Of a DNA stretch of 64,000 nt, positions 63,701 through 64,000 are shown one piece after another. A model generated the notes under the pieces. The model was not told where the DNA came from. It searched no databases and worked only from the letters and a program-made list of their open reading frames with translations. The position numbers and the translations under genes are program-made. The stretch's first letter is position 1, and each line of letters opens with the position of its first letter. The stretch comes from Pomphorhynchus laevis (Eukaryota; Acanthocephala; Palaeacanthocephala; Echinorhynchida; Pomphorhynchidae). The stretch lies in contig WNNJ02001877.1 of NCBI GenBank assembly GCA_012934845.2, positions 1 to 64,000 of the forward strand, in the 5' to 3' direction.

Positions 63701-64000
63701 AGTGATACAGTAGAATCAATCAAGAAAGACTTCACCGACGCGTGTATCCGTACGATTGATGACAATTGTCGTTTTTCGGTTGAAACGGACGCTTCCGAAA
63801 ACTTCATCGGAGCAACATTATTATAGAACAACCAACTAGTGGCGTTCTTCTTACGTACACTGAATATGCATGAAAAGCGACACCATATCATCCTGAAAGA
63901 AGCATACGCTATAATTGAGGCTCTTCAAAACTGGAGGCATTTCCTTCTTACTCGACCATTCACCCTTCTTACGGATCAGAAATCTGTCGCATTGATAATA
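60780..64000 (+). mobile_element. Ty3/gypsy-type LTR retrotransposon fossils in tandem
   Basis: 60780-61115 resembles the last part of an LTR-element polyprotein. A probable LTR of about 435 bp follows (about 61119-61553, TG...CA, with an AATAAA signal). Then a second internal region begins: gag-like (61595-62440, with CCHC knuckles near 62330-62420), protease (DTGSS near 62550), reverse transcriptase of Ty3/gypsy type (62723-63700) and RNase H (63.7-64.0 kb), running off the window. It is broken, with several interruptions, and is a fossil of moderate age. No second LTR is in view. Family placement rests on the RT and domain order. Confidence 0.85.

Overview
This is metazoan nuclear DNA, AT-rich and intron-bearing, from an invertebrate I cannot name. 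It holds the 3' end of a Dicer gene with 45 and 52 nt introns, an EGR-type three-finger transcription factor, one long unrecognised single-exon gene, and a possible exon of a protein phosphatase 1 inhibitor-2-like gene. Nearly everything else is repeat: Penelope-like elements (PLEs), at least four families of non-LTR retrotransposons, SINE-like and foldback elements, satellites, and broken Ty3/gypsy-type LTR elements.

Layout. 1-4.1 kb: satellite or retrozyme-like repeats (families A to D), (AT)n tracts and a perfect 96-bp-arm palindrome. 4.1-9.1 kb: two PLE families on the minus strand, the second with an inverted truncated copy upstream of it. 9.75-14.6 kb: Dicer 3' exons on the plus strand; one intron is 4.2 kb and full of LINE and SINE insertions, the other two are tiny. 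15.5-18.3 kb: the unrecognised gene of about 936 codons. 19.3-22.1 kb: a decayed LINE. 22.8-23.6 kb: the EGR gene (minus). 24.0-27.0 kb: a nearly intact RTE-type LINE. 27-57 kb: fragmented LINEs dominated by one L2-like family with three almost identical long copies, plus LTR remnants, PLE pieces, a 10-bp-TSD foldback element and a second LINE family. 57-60.7 kb: PLE remnants joined to L2-like tails. 60.8-64 kb: Ty3/gypsy fossils arranged internal-LTR-internal, running off the window.

The observation I rate highest is in the first 3.4 kb. Family A carries a textbook type I hammerhead ribozyme. The two ~390-bp tandem families B and C carry all conserved hammerhead core pieces and three covarying helices, but the three core modules lie in a non-standard linear order (GAAA strand, then CUGANGA strand, then cleavage strand). 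In a monomer this makes a pseudoknotted fold; in a tandem transcript it can assemble as a nested fold across neighbouring units. A further standard hammerhead lies at 41.6 kb on the minus strand, and hammerhead-like cores sit at several PLE 3' ends. I read these pairings by eye; no folding or search was run.

Two other themes recur. Many breakpoints are short perfect inverted repeats, in some cases demonstrably copied from nearby sequence, as expected of template-switching or foldback repair. And an L2-like LINE subfamily spread although every copy that covers the site, including a diverged one, has YADY where the reverse-transcriptase YADD should be.
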